Shown here: in pieces, positions 49,190 to 57,209 of the stretch | How the letters are laid out: the number at the start of each line of letters is the position of its first letter | How positions within the stretch are numbered: position 1 is the first letter of the stretch | Assembly (NCBI RefSeq): GCF_017873765.1 | Contig: NZ_JAGGKP010000016.1 | Location: 1 to 57,209 of the forward strand | From: Paenibacillus sediminis | GTDB lineage: Bacteria; Bacillota; Bacilli; Paenibacillales; Paenibacillaceae | Length of the DNA stretch: 57,209 nucleotides | Direction: 5' to 3' | Notes under the pieces: model-generated | Seen by the model: the letters and a program-made list of their open reading frames with translations, nothing else | Databases searched by the model: none | What the model was told of the DNA's origin: nothing | Position numbers and translations under genes: made by a program

Positions 49190-52100
49190 TTGAAGAAGAA
49201 AAAAGTGCAAAAGAGTTTGATTGTAGGTATTACATCTCTTGCAATGCTCGTTAATGCTGGAACAGCTCTTGCGGCTGAAAATGAAATTGCGGCGGCAAGT
49301 GAGCAATCTGTTCAAGTCGAACAGCCTGCTCTAATTGATGGAAATGTTCAATCTGTAACGGAAACCACTCCAGTTGTTTCGCCCGTAGTAGAGGCACAGT
49401 CTGAGAAGGAGTATATCGTAGTTCTCAAGAAAAAGGGTAAATCCCTTGGTAAAATGAGAAACGGTAAGCATCCGAAAGTTAAACATCAATTCCGTTCGGT
49501 TCCAGCGATAACAGTAACAGCAACGGCTTCTGATATCCAAGCAATCAAGGCAGATCCAAACGTGGATCATGTCGAAGAGAACATCAAATTCAGTGCAGTT
49601 GAAGACGGTAATTTTACTGTTCAATCTGCCACTTCTGAGGTTTCTCAGTGGGACTTGCAACAAATGGATGCAACAACCGCTTGGTCTGATGGGTATAGTG
49701 GAGCGGGTGTGAAAGTTGCCGTTCTTGATACAGGCATTGCTCCACATTCGGATTTGAGTATTGCGGGAGGCTATTCTGCCGTAGATTACACATCTTCTTA
49801 TGCGGATGATGAAGGTCATGGAACGCACGTTGCGGGTACAATTGCGGCACTTCGCAATAATACAGGCATGGTCGGTGTAGCTCCAAATGCTTCTCTCTAC
49901 GGAGTAAAAGTGTTGGGTGCTGACGGTCAAGGTAACTTAGCAGACATTATTGAGGGATTGGATTGGGCAATTCAAAATCACATGGACATCATCAACATGA
50001 GTCTTGGTACACCAACTGGTTCTCAATTGCTTAAGGATGCAGTTGATAGTGCAGTAGCTCAAGGTTCCATTGTTGTCGCCGCTAGTGGTAACAACGGAAC
50101 ACCAGATGGTTCGGGTGACACAATTCTTTATCCTGCAAAATATCCAAGTGTTATTGCTGTAGCGGCAGTGGACAACAACAAAGTTCGTGGAGACTTCTCG
50201 GCAACAGGGTCGAAAAATGAATTTTCGGCTCCTGGAGTTAACGTTGTCAGTACGTACTTGAACAATACATTTGCTTCGGCAAGTGGTACATCGCAAGCCA
50301 CACCACATGTTTCGGGTCTTTTGGCTCTTTTGAAACAAAAGAATCCTAACATGGATGCATATCAGCTTCGTAATGAACTGCAAAAGTATGCTGAGGATTT
50401 GGGTATTCCAGGTCGAGATGATTGGTATGGATATGGACTTGTTTCGTACAAGCACTTGGATACAACGGCTCCTGCGGAAGCAACAGGTCTTGCGGTTACG
50501 GCGAAAACTGGATCGTCTTTGACGATTGGTTTCACGAAGCCAAGCGATCCTGACTATGCAAAAGCCAATGTATATGTTGATGGTGTGCTCAACGGCTCTA
50601 CCACAACGGAAGATTACGATGTTGTCGGCTTAACAGCAGATCAGCTCTATAGCATTGTTGTTAAAACGGTAGATACGGCTGGCAATGAATCTGTAGGTGT
50701 CTCTGTAACAGGTCGCACAGATGCAGTTGTTGCTCCACCAGTGGTGGATACAACGGCTCCAGCAGAAGTAACAGGTCTTGCGGTTGCGGCGAAAACTACA
50801 TCGTCTTTGACGATTGGTTTCATCAAGCCAAATGATGCTGACTACGCAAAATCTAACGTGTATGTTGATGGTGTGCTGAACGGCTCTACCACAACGGAAG
50901 ATTACGATGTTGTCGGTTTGGCAGATGATACGGCGTACACAATCGTTGTCAAAACGGTTGATACGGCTGGTAATGAATCTGTGGGTGTCTCTGTAACGGG
51001 TCGTACCGATGCAGTTGTTGCTCCACCAGTGGTGGATACAACGGCTCCAGCAGAAGTAACAGGTCTTGTGGTTGCGTCGAAAACTACATCGTCTTTGACG
51101 ATTGGTTTCACGAAGCCAAGCGATTCTGATTATGCAAAAGTCAATGTGTATGTAAACGGTTCGTTGATCGGTTCTACAACGGGTGAAAGCTACGATGTTG
51201 TTGGGTTGACTGATGATACGACGTATACAATCGTTGTCAAAACGGTAGACACTACGGGGAACGAATCTGCGGGTGCAACTGTAACAGGTCGCACAGATGC
51301 AGTTGTTACTCCACCAGTAGTGGATACAATGGCTCCTGCGGAAGCAACAGGTCTTGCGGTTGTTGGGAAAACTACATCGTCTTTGACGATTGGTTTCACG
51401 AAGCCAAGCGATCCTGACTATGCAAGATCCAACGTGTATGTTGATGGTGTACTGAACGGATCTACCACAACAGGAAGCTATGATGTTGTCGGCTTAACAG
51501 CAGATCAACTTTACAGCATTGTTGTTAGAACAGTAGATACGACTGGTAATGAATCTGCGGGTGTCTCTGTAACGGGTCGTACCGATGCAGTTGTTGCTCC
51601 ACCAGTAGTGGACACAACGGCTCCTGCGGAAGTAACAGGTCTTGCGGTTACGGCGAAAACTACATCGTCTTTGATGATTGGTTTCACGAAGCCAAGCGAT
51701 GCTGACTACGCAAGATCCAACGTGTATGTAAACGGTTCGTTGAACGGTTCTACAACGGGTGAAAGCTATGATGTTGTTGGTTTGACGGATGATACAGCGT
51801 ACACAATCGTTGTAAAAACCGTAGATACTGTGGGTAACGAATCTGTAGGTGTAAATGTAACAGGTCGCACAGATGCAGTTATCATTCCACCAGTGGTTGA
51901 TACAACGGCTCCAGCAGAAGTGACAGGTCTTGCGGTTATGGCGAAAACTACATCGTCTTTGACGATTGGTTTTACGAAACCAAGCGATGCTGACTATGCG
52001 AAAGCAAATGTATACATCAATGGTGTGCTGAACGGCTCTACCACAACAGGAAGCTATGAAATTGTCGGCTTAACAGCAGACCAGCTCTACAGCATTGTTG

Positions 52101-53656
52101 TCAAAACGGTAGACACTACGGGTAACAAATCTACGGGTGTAACTGTAACAGGTCGCACAGATGCAGTTATCATTCCACCAGTGGTTGATACAACGGCTCC
52201 AGCAGAAGTAACAGGTCTTGCGGTTACGGCGAGAACTACATCGTCTTTGACGATTGGTTTTACGAAACCAAGCGATGCTGACTATGCGAAAGCAAATGTA
52301 TACATCAATGGTGTACTCAACGGCTCTACTACAACAGGAAGCTATGAAGTTGTCGGCTTAACAGCAGACCAGCTCTACAGCATTGTTGTGAAAACGGTAG
52401 ACACTACGGGTAACAAATCTGCGGGTGTAACTGTAACAGGTCGGACAGATGCAGTTGTTGCTCCACCAGTAGTGGACACAACACCTCCAGCAGAAGTAAC
52501 AGGTCTTGCGGTTGCTACGAGAACTACATCGTCCTTGACGATTGGTTTCACGAAGCCAATCGACGCTGACTATGCAAAAGCAAATGTGTATGTGAACGGT
52601 TTGTTGAACGGTTCTACAACGGGTGAAAGCTATAACGTTGTTGGGTTGACTGATAACACTGCGTACACGATTGTTGTTAAAACGGTAGATACGGCGGGTA
52701 ATGAATCTGTAGGTGCAACTGTAACAGGTCGCACGGATGCGGTCATCATTCCTCCAGTGGTGGATGCAACGGCTCCAGCAGAAGTAACAGGTCTTGTGGT
52801 TGGTACGAGAACTACAACGTCTCTGACGATTAGTTTCATGAAACCAAGCGATGCTGACTATGCAAAAGCAAATGTATACATCAATGGCGTACTCAATGGT
52901 TCTACTACAACAGGAAGCTATGAATTTTTCGGCTTATCAGCGGATCAACTCTACAGCATTGTTGTCAAAACGGTAGACACTATGGGGAACGAATCTGCGG
53001 GTATACATGTAATAGGTCGTACAGATGCAGTTGAGATTGTAACAATGCCAACCGAAACACCAGTAGCAACACCAACTGAGCCCGTGAAACTGCCAGATCC
53101 AACTCCGACTCCAACAATCGTCTTTAAAGATGTCCAAAACCATTGGGCAAAAGAATCGATTGATTGGGCGACAAGCAACGGGCTTGTGAAAGGTTTCGAT
53201 GACGGAACGTTCAAACCGAATGCAAAAGTAACTGAGGCACAGTTCTTGGCGATGATCATTCGTATTTACAATCCAGAGTTCGAAGCAACGTCTGTCGTTA
53301 CCAGTGAGAATTGGGCGAAGAAATACTACGATGTTGCGAAATCCTTGAACATCCCGACATTCGGTGATGCGAATAAAGCCATCACTCGTTTGCAACTTGC
53401 TGAGATTGTTGCCGCTACAAGAGGTTATAACTTGAAGGGTGATAATTTAGTAGCATTCATGTATGCGAATGGATATGCGAACGGTAGCGATCCGAGCAAT
53501 AAGACGATTGCAAGTTTCCATCCAAACGATAAACTCACTCGTGCAGAAGCGGTTCAGTTCCTCAAAAACCTTGCTGATAACTTCGATGGCAAGCTGTTGA
53601 TGCGTCCTGCTACACCTTCTGATACATCGGCATTGCCAACGTATCCGAAAAAATAG
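49190..53656 (+). CDS. Secreted subtilisin-like protease with nine FN3 repeats and SLH anchor
   Basis: A 1488-residue surface protein. Signal peptide (1-29, ending 'GTALAAE'), inhibitor I9 propeptide (about 72-133, 'EYIVVLKKKG' to 'DHVEENI'), then a subtilase domain with Asp180 ('VAVLDTGI'), His210 ('GHGTHVAGT'), Asn301 and Ser368 ('SGTSQATPHVSG'). Nine fibronectin III repeats of 96 residues follow (about 423-1284), then a proline/threonine linker and SLH domains ('FKDVQNHWAKESIDWATSNG', 'FKPNAKVTEAQFLAM') that bind cell-wall polymer. The protease would act at the cell surface. TTG 49190 is used because GGGGGGGAG lies eight bases upstream. Confidence 0.93.
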   Translation: MKKKKVQKSLIVGITSLAMLVNAGTALAAENEIAAASEQSVQVEQPALIDGNVQSVTETTPVVSPVVEAQSEKEYIVVLKKKGKSLGKMRNGKHPKVKHQFRSVPAITVTATASDIQAIKADPNVDHVEENIKFSAVEDGNFTVQSATSEVSQWDLQQMDATTAWSDGYSGAGVKVAVLDTGIAPHSDLSIAGGYSAVDYTSSYADDEGHGTHVAGTIAALRNNTGMVGVAPNASLYGVKVLGADGQGNLADIIEGLDWAIQNHMDIINMSLGTPTGSQLLKDAVDSAVAQGSIVVAASGNNGTPDGSGDTILYPAKYPSVIAVAAVDNNKVRGDFSATGSKNEFSAPGVNVVSTYLNNTFASASGTSQATPHVSGLLALLKQKNPNMDAYQLRNELQKYAEDLGIPGRDDWYGYGLVSYKHLDTTAPAEATGLAVTAKTGSSLTIGFTKPSDPDYAKANVYVDGVLNGSTTTEDYDVVGLTADQLYSIVVKTVDTAGNESVGVSVTGRTDAVVAPPVVDTTAPAEVTGLAVAAKTTSSLTIGFIKPNDADYAKSNVYVDGVLNGSTTTEDYDVVGLADDTAYTIVVKTVDTAGNESVGVSVTGRTDAVVAPPVVDTTAPAEVTGLVVASKTTSSLTIGFTKPSDSDYAKVNVYVNGSLIGSTTGESYDVVGLTDDTTYTIVVKTVDTTGNESAGATVTGRTDAVVTPPVVDTMAPAEATGLAVVGKTTSSLTIGFTKPSDPDYARSNVYVDGVLNGSTTTGSYDVVGLTADQLYSIVVRTVDTTGNESAGVSVTGRTDAVVAPPVVDTTAPAEVTGLAVTAKTTSSLMIGFTKPSDADYARSNVYVNGSLNGSTTGESYDVVGLTDDTAYTIVVKTVDTVGNESVGVNVTGRTDAVIIPPVVDTTAPAEVTGLAVMAKTTSSLTIGFTKPSDADYAKANVYINGVLNGSTTTGSYEIVGLTADQLYSIVVKTVDTTGNKSTGVTVTGRTDAVIIPPVVDTTAPAEVTGLAVTARTTSSLTIGFTKPSDADYAKANVYINGVLNGSTTTGSYEVVGLTADQLYSIVVKTVDTTGNKSAGVTVTGRTDAVVAPPVVDTTPPAEVTGLAVATRTTSSLTIGFTKPIDADYAKANVYVNGLLNGSTTGESYNVVGLTDNTAYTIVVKTVDTAGNESVGATVTGRTDAVIIPPVVDATAPAEVTGLVVGTRTTTSLTISFMKPSDADYAKANVYINGVLNGSTTTGSYEFFGLSADQLYSIVVKTVDTMGNESAGIHVIGRTDAVEIVTMPTETPVATPTEPVKLPDPTPTPTIVFKDVQNHWAKESIDWATSNGLVKGFDDGTFKPNAKVTEAQFLAMIIRIYNPEFEATSVVTSENWAKKYYDVAKSLNIPTFGDANKAITRLQLAEIVAATRGYNLKGDNLVAFMYANGYANGSDPSNKTIASFHPNDKLTRAEAVQFLKNLADNFDGKLLMRPATPSDTSALPTYPKK
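50458..53030 (+). repeat. Nine 288 bp tandem repeats encoding FN3 domains
   Basis: Units start near 50458, 50746, 51034, 51322, 51610, 51898, 52186, 52474 and 52762, each beginning around GTGGATACAACGGCTCC. Neighbouring units are nearly identical over long stretches, and two alternating subtypes (GTGCTGAACGGCTC and TCGTTGAACGGTTC forms) suggest recent shuffling. Confidence 0.93.
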
Positions 53657-53666
53657 CAATCAGGTA

Positions 53667-53704
53667 AGAGGGGGCGGGGGTTATATCCTCGCCCTCTCTT
53701 TTTT
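53667..53704 (+). terminator. Terminator after the protease gene
   Basis: AGAGGGGGCG / CGCCCTCT hairpin followed by CTTTTTT. Confidence 0.92.
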
Positions 53705-53776
53705 ACACCTAAACTTTAATTTTTCTCGCTTCAAGATTGAGAATTGTAAACAATAGGGATAAGGAGAAGTGCACAC

Positions 53777-55732
53777 GTGAAGAAGAGAAGAAAGTTGCTA
53801 GTCATCATTTGTCTGGTCATGCTTGTTCAGCTATTTCCAGGGTCAAGATACGCTGAGATTGTCGATGCGAAATCTGTACAAGCAGAAAGAGGCAACACGA
53901 ATGGAAATTACCGCAGTGGCATGATGGTCCAAAAAGGCGATTGGATATATTTTTCGGGCTATCACAACAACTCTCCGATTGGGTTATACAAAATGAAGAG
54001 TGATGGTACTTCTGTGAAAAAATTGACAGACCGCACACCTTATTCAATCAATGTTGTTGGAAACTGGGTGTATTATATGGAAGGAGGAGGGGAGATATTT
54101 CGTATTAGAACAGATGGTACAGAGAAAACTGATCTGAAAGTAAGAGGAGATAATCTGCTTGTTGTGGGCGATTGGGTTTATTTTCACAACCTAGCTGACA
54201 ATTGGCGGTTATATAAAGTCAGTGTTGATGGTAAGACGAAAAAACGTTTAACCTCAGAGTCAGTTAACGATATTAATATTTTCGGAGATTGGATTTACTA
54301 CATAAACCAAACCGACTATTCAATCTATAAAATAAAAACTGATGGAAGCATGCGTAAAAAGATTACGGGGACTAAGGCGGGGGAACTGTTAGTCACTCAA
54401 GACGGGTGGATGTATTTTAGTGCTTCTGAAACCATATATAGGATGAAAACTGATGGCACTAGTAAAAGTCAAGTTAAACAAGGCTTTCCAGTAAATGAAT
54501 CTGGTGAATATCTCTACTATGTAGCTTATGATTTAAGCAGTGGAGCAGAAACCATATTTAGAACGAAAAAAGACGGTTCGATGAAGCAACTGCTTGGTAA
54601 TGGCCGATATGCAAGCTTGGATATTGTCGGTGAATGGATTTATTATAGTACAGAAGTAGATAATGAGTGGTATCGTTATAAAATGAAATTAGATGGATCC
54701 CAGAATCAGGTGGTATCCATTAAGGGTTTGAACTCTAAGACGCCCCCTAAACAACCAGTTAAAAGTGAGACGAACAGTGATAAGGCGGAAAATCCAGTAA
54801 CTGCACCTTCAACCTTATTATTATATGTTAACAGCAACGCAGTTGATGCAAAGCAAGGTGAACCTATTACTCGTGGCGGTGTACTCTATGTACCAGTTGA
54901 GCCAATCGTTACAGGTATGGGAGATACGTTTAAGTACATCAGCAAGCCTACGGCAGTGTTGATTACGAAGAAAGATGGAACTGTCATTCAGGTTGACGCT
55001 ACGAAATCAACGGCTGTCGTTAATGGGGAACTGGTTCCTATATCTTCGATGACCCTAAAAGACACGAAGGTTCCTGTGCAGGCAAAACCAGTTATCGTAA
55101 TCAACAATGTTTATGTTCCGTTTGATTTTATCAAGAATGTTCTTGGTTATGAATCGGGTACGTTTAAGCAGGATTCCAAAGATGTTGTCTATGTAGGTAA
55201 AAAGCCTAGCAATGTTCCTACAACTACGCCAACACCTACACCAACTCCTGATCAATCAAGCGGTGGTGGTAAGCTTGACTTGCCACAGTACAAGACCCCT
55301 GCTGGCTGGACTCCACCGCAGATCAAGTCTGAGGCAACTGAGGATTGGTGGAAAAACAAAGACATCCTTGAAAAAGAACTTGGATTTATCAACGGAACTC
55401 ACTTTAATCCTTATGGCGGGAATAGAAAAGATGGAGCATCTCTAATCGTGTCCGACGGTTACGGTGGATACTACACTAACATTGTTTTTTATTACTGGTG
55501 CGGAAGTTTGAAAAATGTAGACGTAGGGAACAAAACTCCTTATATCGCTAGAGAGTTATTCCATTTTTACTTTGGAAACGAAAGTGGAGATAAACTCTTT
55601 AAAATAATGGAGGATGCTTATAGTGGGAAGGATACTTCTTATGTAAATACTCCATTTACAATTGGTGGTCGTCAAGTGAAAATTGTGGACAATAAGGATA
55701 GTGTTTACCTCCTGATTGGAAACAAGAAGTAA
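53777..55732 (+). CDS. Secreted protein: DUF5050-like propeller plus copper-amine-oxidase-N-like domain
   Basis: A 651-residue exported protein. Signal peptide (about 1-31), then repeated blades of the form 'GDWIYFSGYHNN...LYKMKSDGT' (about 50-330, six or more copies of D/G-W-I/V-Y and K-x-DGT), as in DUF5050 beta-propellers. A stalk domain (about 350-480, 'AKQGEPITRGGVLYVPVEPI', 'YVPFDFIKNVLGYE') matches the copper amine oxidase N-terminal-like fold common in Paenibacillus. A proline/threonine linker and an unassigned C-terminal domain end the protein. GTG 53777 has AAGGAGAAG nine bases upstream. No catalytic residues are evident; a wall or carbohydrate role is possible. Confidence 0.82.
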   Translation: MKKRRKLLVIICLVMLVQLFPGSRYAEIVDAKSVQAERGNTNGNYRSGMMVQKGDWIYFSGYHNNSPIGLYKMKSDGTSVKKLTDRTPYSINVVGNWVYYMEGGGEIFRIRTDGTEKTDLKVRGDNLLVVGDWVYFHNLADNWRLYKVSVDGKTKKRLTSESVNDINIFGDWIYYINQTDYSIYKIKTDGSMRKKITGTKAGELLVTQDGWMYFSASETIYRMKTDGTSKSQVKQGFPVNESGEYLYYVAYDLSSGAETIFRTKKDGSMKQLLGNGRYASLDIVGEWIYYSTEVDNEWYRYKMKLDGSQNQVVSIKGLNSKTPPKQPVKSETNSDKAENPVTAPSTLLLYVNSNAVDAKQGEPITRGGVLYVPVEPIVTGMGDTFKYISKPTAVLITKKDGTVIQVDATKSTAVVNGELVPISSMTLKDTKVPVQAKPVIVINNVYVPFDFIKNVLGYESGTFKQDSKDVVYVGKKPSNVPTTTPTPTPTPDQSSGGGKLDLPQYKTPAGWTPPQIKSEATEDWWKNKDILEKELGFINGTHFNPYGGNRKDGASLIVSDGYGGYYTNIVFYYWCGSLKNVDVGNKTPYIARELFHFYFGNESGDKLFKIMEDAYSGKDTSYVNTPFTIGGRQVKIVDNKDSVYLLIGNKK

Positions 55733-55747
55733 TGTTCAGAAAAAGAT

Positions 55748-55786
55748 GAAGCAATGGGTGTTATACTTCCATTGCTTCTTTTTTTT
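55748..55786 (+). terminator. Terminator after the propeller protein gene
   Basis: GAAGCAATGG / CCATTGCTTC hairpin followed by eight T. Confidence 0.95.
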
Positions 55787-55967
55787 GCGATAAAAACCTT
55801 TTAACACATTCCATCATCGCAAATTCATTTGATTTCCTATCTGAATTTTTCTCTCTGTCCGTCATATAATACTGCACAAAGAACTCAGACGTTATTCGAC
55901 CAATTACGTCTATTTCTCATTAATGAGAAAGTAGATAATAAATATACAGAGGGAGGGAGAAGACGAA

Positions 55968-56936
55968 ATGAAAAAGAGTAAGAAAGTTATTTTGGGAGCG
56001 ACTTTCATCTTAGCATCTATACTTGGACTTGCTGGAAATCATTATTTTAATAACTGTTGCCGATGGAGCTGGAATAGGTGGAGGAATGGAAGCTCAAGTA
56101 AAAGAACATCGAGATGATGGAAATGGGCGTATAGTAAGATCCCCCGATGAACCACCAACGTACATTACCTTTAATAACGGAAAGTACAACGGAGAACCTG
56201 TTTGGGAGCAATTGTACAGAAACAAATTCTTATGGTACACCATTGGTGAACAGGATATTACAAAACGTGACAACACAAATACGGATATGTATCGGATGGA
56301 TGAAAATCGTGCAACCAGAAGTAACACAGACTACTACAAGCTTGTTAAACCTGAATGGAATCAGAACTTAAAGTTAGGTGCAACTGATCCTGGCTATCAA
56401 TCAAAAGATAAGTATTGGGGAGATGGAAAAGGAACCTCACTTATGACACAGGGTTATGGGTTTAGTGACATTAAAGGAGAAAAGTATGAGTGGGCGCTTT
56501 ATCGGATATGCAATAAATGGACAACCTTTTGAAAATCCATATTTTCCAGCAGACTATCCATCTGAAACGGTAAATGATTGGAAGCCAGAAACGTTAGATT
56601 GGATTGTCGAGCCGTGGACTAAGAAATTAGTAACACAAGGACCATTTGATGATGCTGGTTCTTTCGATGAGAAAGTTCAATGGTTTGCAAAATACTTTTT
56701 CAAACAGAATCCAAACTTGAGACGAACCAATGATTTGTACAATGATTCTGTATATTGGGCAAAGAGACTTACACTCCACAACAATCCTGACGAATCAACA
56801 GGTTCTGCAACCTGACAGTGGAGCTAAATATAGCACTCTCTTAGCTATACTACTTTCTGTTGCGGGTTCAAGCACAGGGAATGATTCCCGAATATTGCCT
56901 GTAGAACTTCGTAAAGATCTTCACTTTCTTTCGTAA
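55968..56936 (+). pseudogene. Secreted protein gene broken by several frameshifts
   Basis: ATG 55968 has GGGAGGGAGAAG upstream and encodes a good signal peptide ('MKKSKKVILGATFILASILG'). The reading frame changes near 56040 to one giving 'GAGIGGGMEAQVKEHRDDGN' and on to 56500. It changes again near 56500 to 'GYAINGQPFENPYFPADYPS', then near 56810 to 'AKYSTLLAILLSVAGSSTGN'. Three frameshifts in one gene mean it is inactive, or that the sequence has errors here. No domain is recognised in the mature part. Confidence 0.7.
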
Positions 56937-56994
56937 GGTTTTGTATTTTGTTGTATGCCTTCTTTGCGCTACTTACACTTATTTTACTATAAGT

Positions 56995-57075
56995 GCAAAA
57001 GAACTGGCTAAAAAAAATAATATCTTACTTTGGGATAGGGGAGATCTGGAAAAACTAATTCGACTCAATTATTAG
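56995..57075 (+). pseudogene. C-terminal fragment of an Mrr-type restriction endonuclease
   Basis: The frame reads 'AKELAKKNNILLWDRGDLEK' followed by LIRLNY and a stop. This is the typical C-terminal end of Mrr-like (restriction endonuclease-fold) domains. The catalytic core is absent. It lies 40 bases inside the right-end repeat. Confidence 0.55.
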
Positions 57076-57114
57076 GTGAAGGAATAGCAACGCATTCAAC
57101 GTAGACCTCTCTTC

Positions 57115-57209
57115 TTTTTAACCAAACAATAATTCCTGTTCACACCCATAAATAACTGTCTTCACCCGAAATAACTGTCCTCAACTCACTAAAGACTGGA
57201 AATTGGTCG
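57115..57209. repeat. 95 bp direct repeat, copy 2: candidate right end of the Tn7-like element
   Basis: Identical to 13143-13237 up to the last base of the window; the flanking bases differ on the left (C here, T at 13142). Three candidate TnsB sites about 20 bases apart point leftward into the island. With the opposite, dispersed sites at 13735-13905 this gives the Tn7 left/right end pattern. By analogy with Tn7 the terminus would lie near 57186-57190, but the usual TGT/ACA end is not seen. The repeat may continue past the window. Confidence 0.78.

Noticed and set aside
50902..52839. Minus-strand frames in the FN3 region
   Set aside because: They are antisense shadows of the repeated FN3 coding DNA and recur with the same 288 bp period.

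Overview
The window looks like Gram-positive Firmicute DNA, most likely Paenibacillaceae. It has a Bacillus-type 23S 3' end followed by 17 tRNA genes, an LiaFSR/PspA envelope-stress locus, ywmB, zwf, prfC, ktrC and a TrmH-type methyltransferase gene. Secreted proteins with SLH and copper-amine-oxidase-N-like domains, common in Paenibacillus, sit near the far end. This assignment comes from gene content only; no database was searched.

Layout. Positions 1-1902: end of a 23S rRNA gene, 17 tRNAs and a terminator. Positions 2057-6778: a Lia-type locus (small membrane protein, PspA, PspC, second PspA, LiaF, LiaS, LiaR). Positions 6801-13183: ordinary chromosomal genes. From about 13140 to the end the DNA is accessory: AT-richer by eye, with long intergenic stretches, many small orphan genes and gene fragments.

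The accessory region is best read as a large Tn7-like transposon carrying tnsA, tnsB, tnsC and tnsD/tniQ (33914-40079). Three dispersed candidate TnsB sites lie at 13735-13905 and three closely spaced opposite sites at 57115-57209, the dispersed/clustered pattern of Tn7 left and right ends. The 95 bp right-end-like block at 57115-57209 is duplicated exactly at 13143-13237, where it also encodes the last codons of the methyltransferase gene. The window therefore has an odd boundary, either a remnant or nested insertion or an assembly effect. TnsA has Thr where the catalytic Asp114 of E. coli TnsA is expected.

Cargo is mainly defence and maintenance. There is a Thoeris-like pair (a ThsB TIR protein and a TIR-SLOG protein), a LlaJI-type restriction system (two C5 methyltransferases convergent with McrB-like and McrC-like genes), an HNH nuclease, an Uma2-like nuclease, a YgiT-type zinc protein, a ParM/ParR-like segregation pair and an SF2 helicase. 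Two related structured RNAs with a shared apical motif precede a complete and a truncated helicase gene. A 77-80 bp tandem repeat array of seven units follows the complete helicase gene. The distal part carries an SLH-anchored subtilisin with nine FN3 repeats, a secreted propeller protein and decayed secreted and nuclease genes.
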